Positions 51,510 to 59,671 of a stretch of 64,000 nucleotides of DNA are shown here, piece after piece. The translations under genes were made by a program, and so were the position numbers. Source of the stretch: Bordetella petrii (GTDB lineage: Bacteria > Pseudomonadota > Gammaproteobacteria > Burkholderiales > Burkholderiaceae_B); assembly GCF_017356245.1 (NCBI RefSeq), contig NZ_JAFMZZ010000001.1, positions 3,224,533-3,288,532 on the forward strand, read 5' to 3'. A model generated the notes under the pieces. It saw only the letters and a program-made list of their open reading frames with translations. It was not told where the DNA came from and did no database searches. The number at the start of each line of letters is the position of its first letter. Within the stretch, counting starts at the first letter, position 1.

Positions 51510-52121
51510 TTAAAGGGCGTTGCAGCGGGACAGCTTGCTGCGCACCAGCGACAGCAGGCGTTGCGCCGCTTCTTCGGGCAGGCCGTTATTGGCCAGCTGC
51601 GTGACCTGGCAGCCGGCGGGGGCCAGGAAGGGGCGGGAGGCCCGTTGCAGGCGGGCGGCGATCTGTTCGGGGGTTTCGCGGCCGCGCGCGGCCAGGCGGC
51701 GGGCCAGGATGGCGGGGTCGGCCACGACTTCGATGGCGGCCAGGTCCGGGTAGCGGGCGCAGGCTTGCGCCAGGTGGGCGCGCGAGCCGTTGATCACGAC
51801 GGCCGCGCCGCTGGCCAGCCAGGTGTCGATCTCGATGCCGATGCCGTACCGCAGGCCATGGCTGGCCCAGTGCAAGGCGAAGCAGCCCATGGCCGCGCGG
51901 CGTTCGAATTCGGCCTCGCTCAGGCTGACAGAGGCCTCGTCGGCGCCGCTGGGGCGGGTGATGTAGCGGTGCGCGACCAGCACGGGTTCCTGCGGCTGCA
52001 AGGCCGTGCGCAGGCAGCGCAGCAGGGTGTCCTTGCCGCTGCCCGAAGCGCCCATCAGGTAGACCAACCGCGTTCCGGGCGGGTGTATGGCGGAGTCTTC
52101 GGGGCGGCCCGGCGGGCTCAT
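51510..52121 (-). CDS. phnN: Ribose 1,5-bisphosphate phosphokinase
   Basis: PhnN phosphorylates ribose 1,5-bisphosphate to PRPP, the last step of C-P lyase catabolism. The 203-aa kinase has a P-loop GASGSGKDTLL near residues 29-39 and a guanylate-kinase-like core with HRYITRP. Start ATG 52121 overlaps the end of the DUF1045 gene by four bases, so phnM1-DUF1045-phnN are one transcript. Confidence 0.93.
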   Translation of the reverse strand: MSPPGRPEDSAIHPPGTRLVYLMGASGSGKDTLLRCLRTALQPQEPVLVAHRYITRPSGADEASVSLSEAEFERRAAMGCFALHWASHGLRYGIGIEIDTWLASGAAVVINGSRAHLAQACARYPDLAAIEVVADPAILARRLAARGRETPEQIAARLQRASRPFLAPAGCQVTQLANNGLPEEAAQRLLSLVRSKLSRCNAL

Positions 52122-52852
52122 GACGCGCCGCCGTCCAGGAAGCGCGCGCCGGCGCCGTCGCGGCAGGCGCCGTCGAAACCGTAATGGCGCGCCACGATGA
52201 AGTCGGCGCCCGGCGCGGGCTCGACATACAGGCTGATGGCGCGCACCGGCATGGGGGCTTGCAGCGCGGGGGCGTCCAGCGCGTCGAGCCGGGCATCGGC
52301 CGCGTCCAGGTCGGCGTTGTCCAGATGCCCGGTCAGGGTGATGTGAAACGTGAACGTATCGAAGACGTAGGGGTAGCCCCAGCGCTCCAGCATCTGGCGC
52401 TGCGCGGGGGTCAGCGCCTGCGGCTGGCGGCGCGCCAGCTCGGCCGCCGAGGGCGGGGCGCGGAAAATATCCAGCCCGGCGACCGACGCGCCGGCCAGCG
52501 CATTCATGCGGGCCAGCGCGCGTGAGTCGTCGATGCGCCAGGCCAGGAAGCCGCGCAGGCGCTCGCGCCGCAGCGGTATGCCGAACGCCTGGCGGCCGGC
52601 GGCCAGCGCGCGCACGGCCTGGTCCAGGCCGGCCGGCTGCGTGCCGGCGCGCAATTGGAAGGGCGGCTTGAGCGTGGCATGCAGGCCGTAGCGGCGCGGC
52701 GCGCGGGTCCAGGCATCCTGCCGGGCATCGGCGCCGGCCGCGCGGGGCAGGGCAGCGCCCGTTTCCTCGCAGCGGCCCAGCCACTGCCGGCCCAGGTCGC
52801 GCCAGGCGCCCACCGGCGCCAGGTACAGTGCGTAGCGGTAGGCTTGCGGCAT
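52118..52852 (-). CDS. DUF1045 phosphonate-operon protein (2H phosphoesterase)
   Basis: The 244-aa protein has both HxT motifs of the 2H phosphoesterase fold: HATLKPPF near residue 58 and FHITLTGH near residue 168. It belongs to the family known only as a putative phosphonate metabolism protein. 2H enzymes open cyclic phosphodiesters. It lies between phnM1 and phnN, where a cyclic-phosphate hydrolase is needed and phnP is missing, so a PhnP-like role is plausible but unproven. Confidence 0.88.
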   Translation of the reverse strand: MPQAYRYALYLAPVGAWRDLGRQWLGRCEETGAALPRAAGADARQDAWTRAPRRYGLHATLKPPFQLRAGTQPAGLDQAVRALAAGRQAFGIPLRRERLRGFLAWRIDDSRALARMNALAGASVAGLDIFRAPPSAAELARRQPQALTPAQRQMLERWGYPYVFDTFTFHITLTGHLDNADLDAADARLDALDAPALQAPMPVRAISLYVEPAPGADFIVARHYGFDGACRDGAGARFLDGGAS

Positions 52853-52858
52853 GGCGTG

Positions 52859-54052
52859 CTATGCGGCGATGCGCTGGGCGTGATGGGTCTCGAAGCTGCG
52901 CGTGGCATGGCGCAGCACGCCGCCGACAATGGCGGCGCACACGCGCGGCAGGCCGGGTACGCTGTCGTCGACCACGATGGCATCGGCGGCCTGGCCCGCC
53001 GCCAGCGTGCCGCGGTCGGCCAGGCCGGCGGCGCGGGCCGGATTGGCCGATACCAGGCGCCAGGCCTGCGCCAGCGGCAGCACGCCCTGGTCGGCCAGCC
53101 GCAACGCGGCCGCCAGCGGGGCCGGGTAGTAATAGTCCGAGGTCAGGATGTCGCACAGCCCGGCGCGCACCATGTCGGTGGCGTTGGGCGCATTGGTGTG
53201 GCTGCGCCCGCGCACTACGTTGGGGGCGCCGAACACCACGGCATCGCCCAGGTCGCGCGCCACGCGGGCCGCGTCGGGCGTCAGGGGGAATTCGGCCACA
53301 CGGCAGCCCAGCTGGTGGTAGTAGCGGCGGGTGGCGGCGTCCGGGTCGTCGTGCGAGGCCACGCTCAGGCCGGCCTCGCGCGCGCTGCGGGTCAGTTCGC
53401 GCATGGCGTCGCCCACCGCGTCGGCGGCTGCCATGGCCTGGCGGATACGGCCCTGGAACGTGTCCAGGTCGCACTCGGCGCGGTCGGCGTATTGCAGCAG
53501 CTTGCGGTCGTCGCCCAGGCGGCGCGCCATCGAGGGCAGGTGGTCGTTCAGGGCCAGGAACTGCACGCGGCCGGCGCGTATCCATTGCTGGGCGGTCTCT
53601 ACCCCGCCGACGTGATGGGTCTCGAAGCGCAGGTGCACGTGGTGGCGCGCGCCCAGCGCGCCGCGCATGCGCGACAGCGATTCGAACATGCGCTCGGCGT
53701 ACGGCTCGCCGCGCAGCCCGCCTTCCCACGACAGCGTCACGCCATGGAATTCGGTGGTAATGCCGTTGGCCAGCAGCTGGCGGTCGACGTCGTGCAGCGC
53801 GGCGTCGTACGGAAACGTGACGCCCGGGCGCGGCATGACGGCGCGCTCGAACGCGTCGCCGTGCAGGTCGACAATGCCCGGCAGCACCAGCAGGTCGCCC
53901 GCGTCCAGCCAGGCCGCGCCCGGCGCGGCGGCGCCGTCGCCGATGCGGCCGTCGCGAAAGGCCAGCTGGCCGGCGCCCAGCCCGGCGGGAGTCAGCAGGC
54001 GCCGTCCGGCGATGCCGGCCAGTGCAGCAGAAGAAGAGGATTCAGGATTCAT
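52859..54052 (-). CDS. phnM: PhnM-like amidohydrolase, first paralogue
   Basis: PhnM removes diphosphate from ribose-1-phosphonate 5-triphosphate. The 397-aa amidohydrolase has the metal motif DLHGDAFERAVMPRPGV (about 63-79), ASHDDP, AEFPLT, FGAPNVVRGRSH and a second metal block DILTSDYYYPAPL. The LMDHSPGQ segment typical of the E. coli enzyme is replaced by ALNDHLPSM. It is only distantly like the second PhnM at 59672. A GTCTAGAC operator lies just upstream. Confidence 0.87.
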   Translation of the reverse strand: MNPESSSSAALAGIAGRRLLTPAGLGAGQLAFRDGRIGDGAAAPGAAWLDAGDLLVLPGIVDLHGDAFERAVMPRPGVTFPYDAALHDVDRQLLANGITTEFHGVTLSWEGGLRGEPYAERMFESLSRMRGALGARHHVHLRFETHHVGGVETAQQWIRAGRVQFLALNDHLPSMARRLGDDRKLLQYADRAECDLDTFQGRIRQAMAAADAVGDAMRELTRSAREAGLSVASHDDPDAATRRYYHQLGCRVAEFPLTPDAARVARDLGDAVVFGAPNVVRGRSHTNAPNATDMVRAGLCDILTSDYYYPAPLAAALRLADQGVLPLAQAWRLVSANPARAAGLADRGTLAAGQAADAIVVDDSVPGLPRVCAAIVGGVLRHATRSFETHHAQRIAA

Positions 54053-54088
54053 GGATCGCCACCTTATCGGACTTCTGTGACAGCTGGA

Positions 54089-54100
54089 TGTCTAGACGAA
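54089..54100. promoter_or_regulatory. GTCTAGAC operator between phnF and phnM1
   Basis: The palindrome GTCTAGAC (54090-54097) is shared with the operator before phnG, including the following G. It is the core bound by HutC-subfamily GntR regulators such as DasR and NagR. It lies in the 79-base gap between phnF and phnM1, so it could repress phnM1-DUF1045-phnN. Confidence 0.6.
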
Positions 54101-54131
54101 TTGGCGCGAGCGCCCGGCGCCCGCGCATGGA

Positions 54132-54890
54132 TCAGGGCGCGTCGTCGGACACGACCAGTTGCACCAGGTCGCCCACAAAGCGGGTCACGCTGTATTGCAG
54201 CGGCGCGCCGTCGCGGTCGACGTTCAGGGCCTCGACCTGCAGAATGGGGCGGGTCTTGGGCTGGCCCAGCAGACGGGCCACTTCGGGGGTGGGCAGGGCC
54301 GCGGTAATGCGCGACCACTTGCGCGCGTAGTCGGTGACGCCGTAGTGCGCATAGGCGCGCGAAATCGAGCGCAGCTTGCGCAGGCTGTCGGCGAAGTCCG
54401 GAAAGCGCTTCTCGTCCAGGTAGTGCTCGGATACGTCGATGCAGCGGTTCTCGGCCTTGCCCAGCGCCTGCACGCGCAGCAGCGGCGCGGTGCGGGCCAG
54501 GCCCAGGTGGCGGGCGATCTCGGCCGAGCGCAGGCTCTGGCTGCCCATGATCTCGATATAGCCCAGCATGCCCTGGCTGAGCAGGTTTTCTGAAAAGCGG
54601 GTGCGCCGGCCAATAGCGTAATCAATGGCGTGTTCTTGCACGAAGGTGCCGCGGCCTTGTTCGATGCGCACCAGGCCGCTTTGCTCGAGTTCGCCCATGG
54701 CGCGCCGGATGGTGTGGCGGTTGACCGAGAACTTGGCCGCCAGTTCGGGTTCGGGCGGCAGGCGTTCGCCTGGCGCATAGAGCTTGTTGCGGATCTCGTC
54801 CGCCAGCAGTTCGCCGATTTGTCGCCACACTGCGACGCCCGAGCCTCGTTCGACCATGGTGATAATCCGTTTCCGTAATGGCAGCTTCAT
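54132..54890 (-). CDS. phnF: PhnF, GntR/HutC-family regulator
   Basis: PhnF-type repressors control phosphonate genes. The 252-aa protein has an N-terminal winged helix-turn-helix (GERLPPEPELAAKFSVNRHTIRRAMGELEQSGLVRIEQGRGTFV, about 41-84) and a C-terminal UTRA ligand-binding domain. The start is uncertain: ATG 54890 or ATG 54857. It diverges from phnG and leads phnM1-DUF1045-phnN. Two GTCTAGAC sites flank its ends. Confidence 0.9.
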   Translation of the reverse strand: MKLPLRKRIITMVERGSGVAVWRQIGELLADEIRNKLYAPGERLPPEPELAAKFSVNRHTIRRAMGELEQSGLVRIEQGRGTFVQEHAIDYAIGRRTRFSENLLSQGMLGYIEIMGSQSLRSAEIARHLGLARTAPLLRVQALGKAENRCIDVSEHYLDEKRFPDFADSLRKLRSISRAYAHYGVTDYARKWSRITAALPTPEVARLLGQPKTRPILQVEALNVDRDGAPLQYSVTRFVGDLVQLVVSDDAP

Positions 54891-54956
54891 GATGGACGGC
54901 CATGATTGTGCATCAGCCGTCGGCCCGTGGCGGCGCCTGCGCGGCGCGATGCCGCG

Positions 54957-54990
54957 GTGTCATGAAAAATTCATGCGGCGGTGTTGTACT
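54957..54990 (+). promoter_or_regulatory. Weaker PHO box and -10 before phnG
   Basis: GTGTCAT-GAAA-AATTCAT (54957-54974) matches the PHO-box consensus at 13 of 18 positions, with a good first half. TGTACT lies ten bases after (54985-54990), the same layout as at phnC. Transcription would start near 54997, so the PhnF operator downstream would act as a roadblock. Confidence 0.5.
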
Positions 54991-55016
54991 GGCGCCAGTT
55001 CCGTATCATACTGCAT

Positions 55017-55036
55017 CTAGTCGTCTAGACGTTTAG
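55017..55036. promoter_or_regulatory. PhnF operator before phnG
   Basis: CGTCTAGACG (55022-55031) is a perfect palindrome inside a 20-base imperfect one whose outer ends are CTA and TAG. It touches the phnG ribosome-binding site (AGAGGA). The core equals the site near phnM1. Confidence 0.7.
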
Positions 55037-55044
55037 AGGAAATT

Positions 55045-55509
55045 ATGCAAACCGACACGACTTCCCCGGCCGCCGGGCGGCGCGCCGCCTGGATGCGGGT
55101 GCTGGCGCTGGCCGAGCCGGCCGCGCTGGACCGGGCCGTGCAGGCCCTGGGCCCGCTGCCGCCGCACAGCACGCTGCGGCCGGCGGAAAGCGGCATGGCC
55201 ATGGTGCGCGCCCGCAGCGGCGGTACCGGCGCGCAGTTCAATCTGGGCGAAATGAGCATCACCCGCTGCGCCGTCACCCTGGAAGGCGGCACGATGGGCG
55301 TGGGCTATGTGCCCGGCCGCGCGCGCCGCCATGCCGAACACGCCGCCGTGCTCGACGCGCTGCTGCAGCGCGATGAGTGGCACGACCGCATCCAGGCCGG
55401 CGTCATCGAGCCGCTGGCGCAGGCGCATGCCGAGCGCGCGCGCCGGCAATCATGCGTGGCCGCGCAGACGCAAGTTGAATTCTTCACAATGGTACGAGGC
55501 GAAGACTGA
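55045..55509 (+). CDS. phnG: C-P lyase complex subunit PhnG
   Basis: PhnG is part of the PhnGHIJ core that links phosphonates to ribose and cleaves the carbon-phosphorus bond. The 154-aa protein has RMRVLALAEPAAL-like WMRVLALAEP, GGTGAQFNLGEMSITRCAV and GYVPGRARRHAEHAAVLDALLQ, typical PhnG blocks. It leads phnGHIJKLM, with each gene close to or overlapping the next. Confidence 0.93.
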   Translation: MQTDTTSPAAGRRAAWMRVLALAEPAALDRAVQALGPLPPHSTLRPAESGMAMVRARSGGTGAQFNLGEMSITRCAVTLEGGTMGVGYVPGRARRHAEHAAVLDALLQRDEWHDRIQAGVIEPLAQAHAERARRQSCVAAQTQVEFFTMVRGED

Positions 55510-55510
55510 A

Positions 55511-56122
55511 ATGATTTCTGTGCAGACAACGCCATCCGGCGCGCCGCCGGCCCCGGGCTTTGGCGATGCGGTTACCCAGTCGCAGCAGACGTTCCGCGCC
55601 GCGCTGCAGGCCCTGGCGCACCCCGGCAGCATCCAGGAAATCGCCGCCGGCTGCGGTGTGCCGCCGGGGCTGTCGCCCGCCATGACGGCCATGCTGCTGG
55701 CCTTGGCCGATGTCGATGCGCCGGTGTGGCTGCCGGCCGGCGTGCCCGAGGCAGTGCGCCAGTTCCTGCGTTTTCATTGCGGCTGCCCGCTGGTCGACGA
55801 GCCCTCGCAGGCGCGCTTCGCCGCCGTGCCGGCCGGCCATGCCGCGCCCGAACTCGGCCGCTGCCACCCGGGCGACCCGGCCTATCCCGATACCTCTACC
55901 ACGCTGCTGCTGGAAGTCGAATCGCTGCAGGGCGTCGCGGCCGTGACCCTGGCCGGGCCGGGCATCGCCACGCGGCGCGAGTTGCGGGCGGCCGGCCTGC
56001 CGGCCGGATTCTGGGCGCAGTGGCGGGCCAACCGCCAGATATTTCCCCTGGGCGTGGATGTGTTCCTGATCCAGGGCCACCGGCTGTGCGGCTTGCCCCG
56101 CACGGTGCAAGCGGAGGACTGA
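55511..56122 (+). CDS. phnH: C-P lyase complex subunit PhnH
   Basis: PhnH (203 aa) is the subunit that dimerises to join the PhnGHIJ core. Visible family blocks are QQTFRAALQALAHPGSIQEI, LLLALADVDAPVWLP and FPLGVDVFLIQGHRLCGLPRTV. It starts one base after the phnG stop, two bases after which phnI follows downstream, so expression is tightly linked. Confidence 0.92.
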   Translation: MISVQTTPSGAPPAPGFGDAVTQSQQTFRAALQALAHPGSIQEIAAGCGVPPGLSPAMTAMLLALADVDAPVWLPAGVPEAVRQFLRFHCGCPLVDEPSQARFAAVPAGHAAPELGRCHPGDPAYPDTSTTLLLEVESLQGVAAVTLAGPGIATRRELRAAGLPAGFWAQWRANRQIFPLGVDVFLIQGHRLCGLPRTVQAED

Positions 56123-56123
56123 C

Positions 56124-57287
56124 ATGTACGTGGCCGTCAAAGGTGGCGAACGCGCCATCCTGAATTCTTACCGCATGCTCGACGCCTACCGGCGCGGCGA
56201 TGCGCAGGTGCCCGAGCTGACGCTGGCGCAGATCCGCCAGCAGATGCCGCTGGCCGTATCGCGCGTGATGGCCGAGGGCGCGCTGTACGACCCGCAGCTG
56301 GCCGCGCTGGCCATCAAACAGGCCGCCGGCGACGTGATCGAGGCGGTGTTCTTGCTGCGGGCCTACCGCACCACGCTGCCGCGCTTCGGCTATACGCAGC
56401 CGGTGGACACGGCGCGCATGCGCCTGTCGCGCCGCATTTCGTCGACGTTCAAGGATGTGCCCGGCGGGCAGATCCTGGGGCCCACTTACGACTATACGCA
56501 GCGGCTGCTGGATTTCTCGCTGGAAGCCGAGGGCGAGGCCGCCGAGCCCCTGCCGCCGGCCGCCGAACCGCTGCCCGCGTCCATGCCGCGCGTGACCGAC
56601 CTGCTGCAGCACGACGACCTGATCGACCAGGAAGCCATGCCGCCCGGCGACCCGGCGCCGTTCGACCTGACGCGCCAGCCGCTGGCCTTTCCGGCCGGGC
56701 GCGATGCGCGCCTGCAGAACCTGGCCCGCGCCGACGAAGGCTTTCTGCTGTCGATGGGCTATTCCACGCAGCGCGGCTACGGCAATACGCATCCGTTCGC
56801 CGCCGAGATCCGCTACGGGTCGCTGGAAGTGGACATGTTTATCGAAGAGCTGGGCTTCGCCGTGACGGTGGGCGAGATCGAGCTGACCGAATGCCAGATG
56901 GTCAGCCAGTTCGCCGGCAGCGCGCACGAGGCGCCCAAGTTCACGCGCGGCTACGGGCTGACCTTCGGCTATGGCGAACGCAAGGCCATGTCGATGGCGC
57001 TGGTCGACCGCGCCCTGAAGGCGCACGAACTGGGCGAGGCCGGCGACGCGCCCGCCAACGACCACGAGTTCGTGCTGTACCACAGCGACAACGTCGAGGC
57101 CTCGGGCTTCGTGCAGCACTTGAAGCTGCCGCACTATGTGGACTTCCAGGCCAACCTGGAACTGCTGCGCCGGCTGCGCCAGGAACAGGCCGCCGCCCGG
57201 GCGCCGGCCGCCGCCGCATCTACCGCATTTGCCGCCGCGCCCAGCGCGGCGCCCGCCGCCATTGCCGACGAGGCCCTGTCGTCATGA
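56124..57287 (+). CDS. phnI: C-P lyase complex subunit PhnI
   Basis: PhnI, with GHL help, swaps the adenine of ATP for a phosphonate to make ribose-1-phosphonate 5-triphosphate. The 387-aa protein starts MYVAVKGGERAILNSYRML and contains RRISSTFKDVPGGQILGPTYDYTQRLLDFSLE and RGYGNTHPFAAEIRYG, family hallmarks. It is longer than the 354-aa E. coli form because of an Ala/Pro-rich C-terminal tail. Its stop overlaps phnJ (ATGA). Confidence 0.95.
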   Translation: MYVAVKGGERAILNSYRMLDAYRRGDAQVPELTLAQIRQQMPLAVSRVMAEGALYDPQLAALAIKQAAGDVIEAVFLLRAYRTTLPRFGYTQPVDTARMRLSRRISSTFKDVPGGQILGPTYDYTQRLLDFSLEAEGEAAEPLPPAAEPLPASMPRVTDLLQHDDLIDQEAMPPGDPAPFDLTRQPLAFPAGRDARLQNLARADEGFLLSMGYSTQRGYGNTHPFAAEIRYGSLEVDMFIEELGFAVTVGEIELTECQMVSQFAGSAHEAPKFTRGYGLTFGYGERKAMSMALVDRALKAHELGEAGDAPANDHEFVLYHSDNVEASGFVQHLKLPHYVDFQANLELLRRLRQEQAAARAPAAAASTAFAAAPSAAPAAIADEALSS

Positions 57288-58174
57288 ACTCCGCACTAGC
57301 CACGGTCGCGCGCGACGACCACTACAACTTCGCGTACCTGGACGAATCCACCAAGCGCATGCTGCGCCGGGCCCTGCTGAAGGCGGTGGCCATTCCCGGC
57401 TACCAGGTGCCGTTCGGCAGCCGCGAAATGCCGCTGCCCTATGGCTGGGGCACGGGCGGCATCCAGGTTACCGCCGCCATCATCGGCCAGGCCGATGTGC
57501 TGAAGGTGATCGACCAGGGGTCGGACGACACCACCAACGCCATCAACATCCGCCGCTTTTTCGGCCGCGTGACCGGGGTGCGCACCACCGAATCCACGCG
57601 CGAGGCCACCATTGTGCAGACGCGCCACCGCATTCCCGAAACCCCGCTGCGCGAAGGGCAGATCATGGTCTACCAGGTGCCCATTCCCGAGCCGCTGCGC
57701 TGGCTGGAACCCAGCGAAACCGAGACCCGCACCATGCACGCCCTGGCCGAGTACGGCGGCATGCACGTGAAGCTGTACGAAGACATCGCGCAGCACGGGC
57801 ACATTGCCACCACCTACGACTATCCGGTCATCGTCAATGGCCGCTACATGATGCGCCCCTCGCCCATTCCGAAATTCGACAATCCCAAGCTGGACGGCAA
57901 CCCCGCGCTGATGCTGTTCGGCGCCGGCCGCGAAAAGCGCGTATACGCCGTGCCGCCGTACACGCGGGTCAAGAGCCTGGACTTCGAAGACCATCCGTTT
58001 TGCGTCGAGCAGTGGGACCACTGCTGCGAACTGTGCGGGTCGGACCACAGCTACCTGGACGAGATCATTCTGGACGACCAGGGCACGCGCCGCTTCGTGT
58101 GCTCGGACACCGAGTACTGCGCCGGCCGCCAGGCCGCCGGGCACACCGGCGCCGCCGCGGAGGCCGCGGCATGA
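57284..58174 (+). CDS. phnJ: C-P lyase PhnJ (radical SAM)
   Basis: PhnJ cleaves the carbon-phosphorus bond with a 4Fe-4S cluster and SAM, releasing the alkane and a ribose cyclic phosphate. The 296-aa protein has the four key Cys at 248, 251, 273 and 279, the same spacing as Cys241, 244, 266 and 272 in E. coli. The FAYLDESTKRMLRRALLKAVAIPGYQVPFGSREMP-type start is typical. It overlaps phnI and phnK by four bases each. Confidence 0.96.
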   Translation: MNSALATVARDDHYNFAYLDESTKRMLRRALLKAVAIPGYQVPFGSREMPLPYGWGTGGIQVTAAIIGQADVLKVIDQGSDDTTNAINIRRFFGRVTGVRTTESTREATIVQTRHRIPETPLREGQIMVYQVPIPEPLRWLEPSETETRTMHALAEYGGMHVKLYEDIAQHGHIATTYDYPVIVNGRYMMRPSPIPKFDNPKLDGNPALMLFGAGREKRVYAVPPYTRVKSLDFEDHPFCVEQWDHCCELCGSDHSYLDEIILDDQGTRRFVCSDTEYCAGRQAAGHTGAAAEAAA

Positions 58175-58947
58175 ACAACCAGGCCCTGCTTTCCGTGCGC
58201 GACATGACCTGCACCTGGGACGGCGTGCACGGCTGCCGCGACATCAGTTTCGACCTGCACCCCGGCGAAGTGCTGTGCGTGGTGGGCGAATCCGGCTCGG
58301 GCAAGAGCACGCTGCTGCAGGCGGTGTCGTGGCAGGCGCGGCCCGAGTCGGGCAGCGTGTGGTACGACACGCGCGACCGCGGTTTTGTCGACCTGGCGTC
58401 TTTGTCGTCGGCCCACCTGCGGCTGCTGGCGCGCACCGACTGGGGCTTCGTGCGCCAGAACGCGCGCGACGGGCTGCGCATGCAGGTCAGCGCCGGCGCC
58501 AATATCGCCGAGCGCCTGATGGCCGTGGGCCAGCGCCACTACGGCGAACTGCGCCGCGTGGCGGGCAGCTGGCTGCAGAAGATGGAAATCGACACGGGCC
58601 GGCTCGACGACCAGCCGGCCGCGTTTTCCGGCGGCATGCAGCAGCGCCTGCAGATCGCCCGCAACCTGGTTACCCACCCGCGCGTGGTGTTCATGGACGA
58701 GCCCACCGCGTCGCTGGACGTGTCGGTGCAGGCGCGCCTGCTCGACCTGCTGCGCCAGCTGGTGGCCGACCTGAAACTGGCCGCCATCGTGGTTACCCAC
58801 GACCTGGCCGTGGCGCGGCTGCTGGCGCACCGCACGCTGGTCATGCGCGGCGGCCGCGTGGTCGAAAGCGGCCTGACCGACCAGATCCTGGACGACCCGC
58901 AGCACCCCTACACGCAGTTGCTGGTGTCGTCCATTTTGCAGAGCTGA
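58171..58947 (+). CDS. phnK: PhnK, C-P lyase-associated ATPase
   Basis: PhnK is an ABC-type ATPase that docks on the C-P lyase core, not a transporter part. The 258-aa protein has Walker A GESGSGKST, signature FSGGMQQRLQIARN and Walker B VVFMDEPTASLD. Its ATG overlaps the phnJ stop. It needs PhnJ and probably PhnL for function. Confidence 0.93.
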   Translation: MNNQALLSVRDMTCTWDGVHGCRDISFDLHPGEVLCVVGESGSGKSTLLQAVSWQARPESGSVWYDTRDRGFVDLASLSSAHLRLLARTDWGFVRQNARDGLRMQVSAGANIAERLMAVGQRHYGELRRVAGSWLQKMEIDTGRLDDQPAAFSGGMQQRLQIARNLVTHPRVVFMDEPTASLDVSVQARLLDLLRQLVADLKLAAIVVTHDLAVARLLAHRTLVMRGGRVVESGLTDQILDDPQHPYTQLLVSSILQS

Positions 58948-58952
58948 ATCTC

Positions 58953-59669
58953 ATGAATGCCTCTACTTCCCTGATCCAGGTGCGCGGCCTGGGCAAGATG
59001 TTCACCCTGCACAACCAGGGCGGCATCCGCTTGCCGGTGCTGCGCGACGTGAACTTCGACGCCGGCCCGGGCGACTGCCTGGTGCTGGCCGGCCCCTCGG
59101 GCACCGGCAAGAGCACGTTGCTGCGCTGCCTTTACGGCAACTACCTGGCCACCGAGGGCAGCATCCGCGTACGCGACGGCGGCGAGTGGGTCGAACTGAC
59201 CGGCGCGCCCGAGCAGCGCATTCTGCGCCTGCGGCGCGACGTCATCGGCTACGTCAGCCAGTTCTTGCGGGTGATTCCGCGCGTCAGCACCCTGGAGGTG
59301 GTGGCCGAGCCCCTGCGCGAACGCGGCGTGGATGCCGCGGCCGCGCGCGGGCAGGCGGCCGCGCTGCTGGCCCGGCTGAACGTGCCGCAGCGCCTGTGGG
59401 GCTTGCCGCCCGCCACGTTTTCGGGCGGCGAGCAGCAGCGCGTGAACATCGCGCGCGGCTTCATCGGCGGCCATCCGGTGCTGCTGCTGGACGAGCCCAC
59501 CGCCTCGCTGGATGCCGACAACCGCGCGGTGGTGGTGGCCCTGATCCGCGAGGCCGTGGCCGCCGGCCGCTGCCTGATCGGCATTTTTCATGACGAAGCC
59601 GTGCGCGACGAGGTCGCCACGCGCATCCTGCCCATCCAGCCGGCGATTCCGGCCGGCGCCCTGGAGTAG
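58953..59669 (+). CDS. phnL: PhnL, C-P lyase-associated ATPase
   Basis: PhnL is the second ABC ATPase of the C-P lyase machine. The 238-aa protein has Walker A GPSGTGKST, signature FSGGEQQRVNIARGF and Walker B VLLLDEPTASLD, with the PhnL-type start MFTLHNQGGIRLPVL. It lies five bases after phnK and two bases before phnM2. Confidence 0.93.
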   Translation: MNASTSLIQVRGLGKMFTLHNQGGIRLPVLRDVNFDAGPGDCLVLAGPSGTGKSTLLRCLYGNYLATEGSIRVRDGGEWVELTGAPEQRILRLRRDVIGYVSQFLRVIPRVSTLEVVAEPLRERGVDAAAARGQAAALLARLNVPQRLWGLPPATFSGGEQQRVNIARGFIGGHPVLLLDEPTASLDADNRAVVVALIREAVAAGRCLIGIFHDEAVRDEVATRILPIQPAIPAGALE

Positions 59670-59671
59670 CC

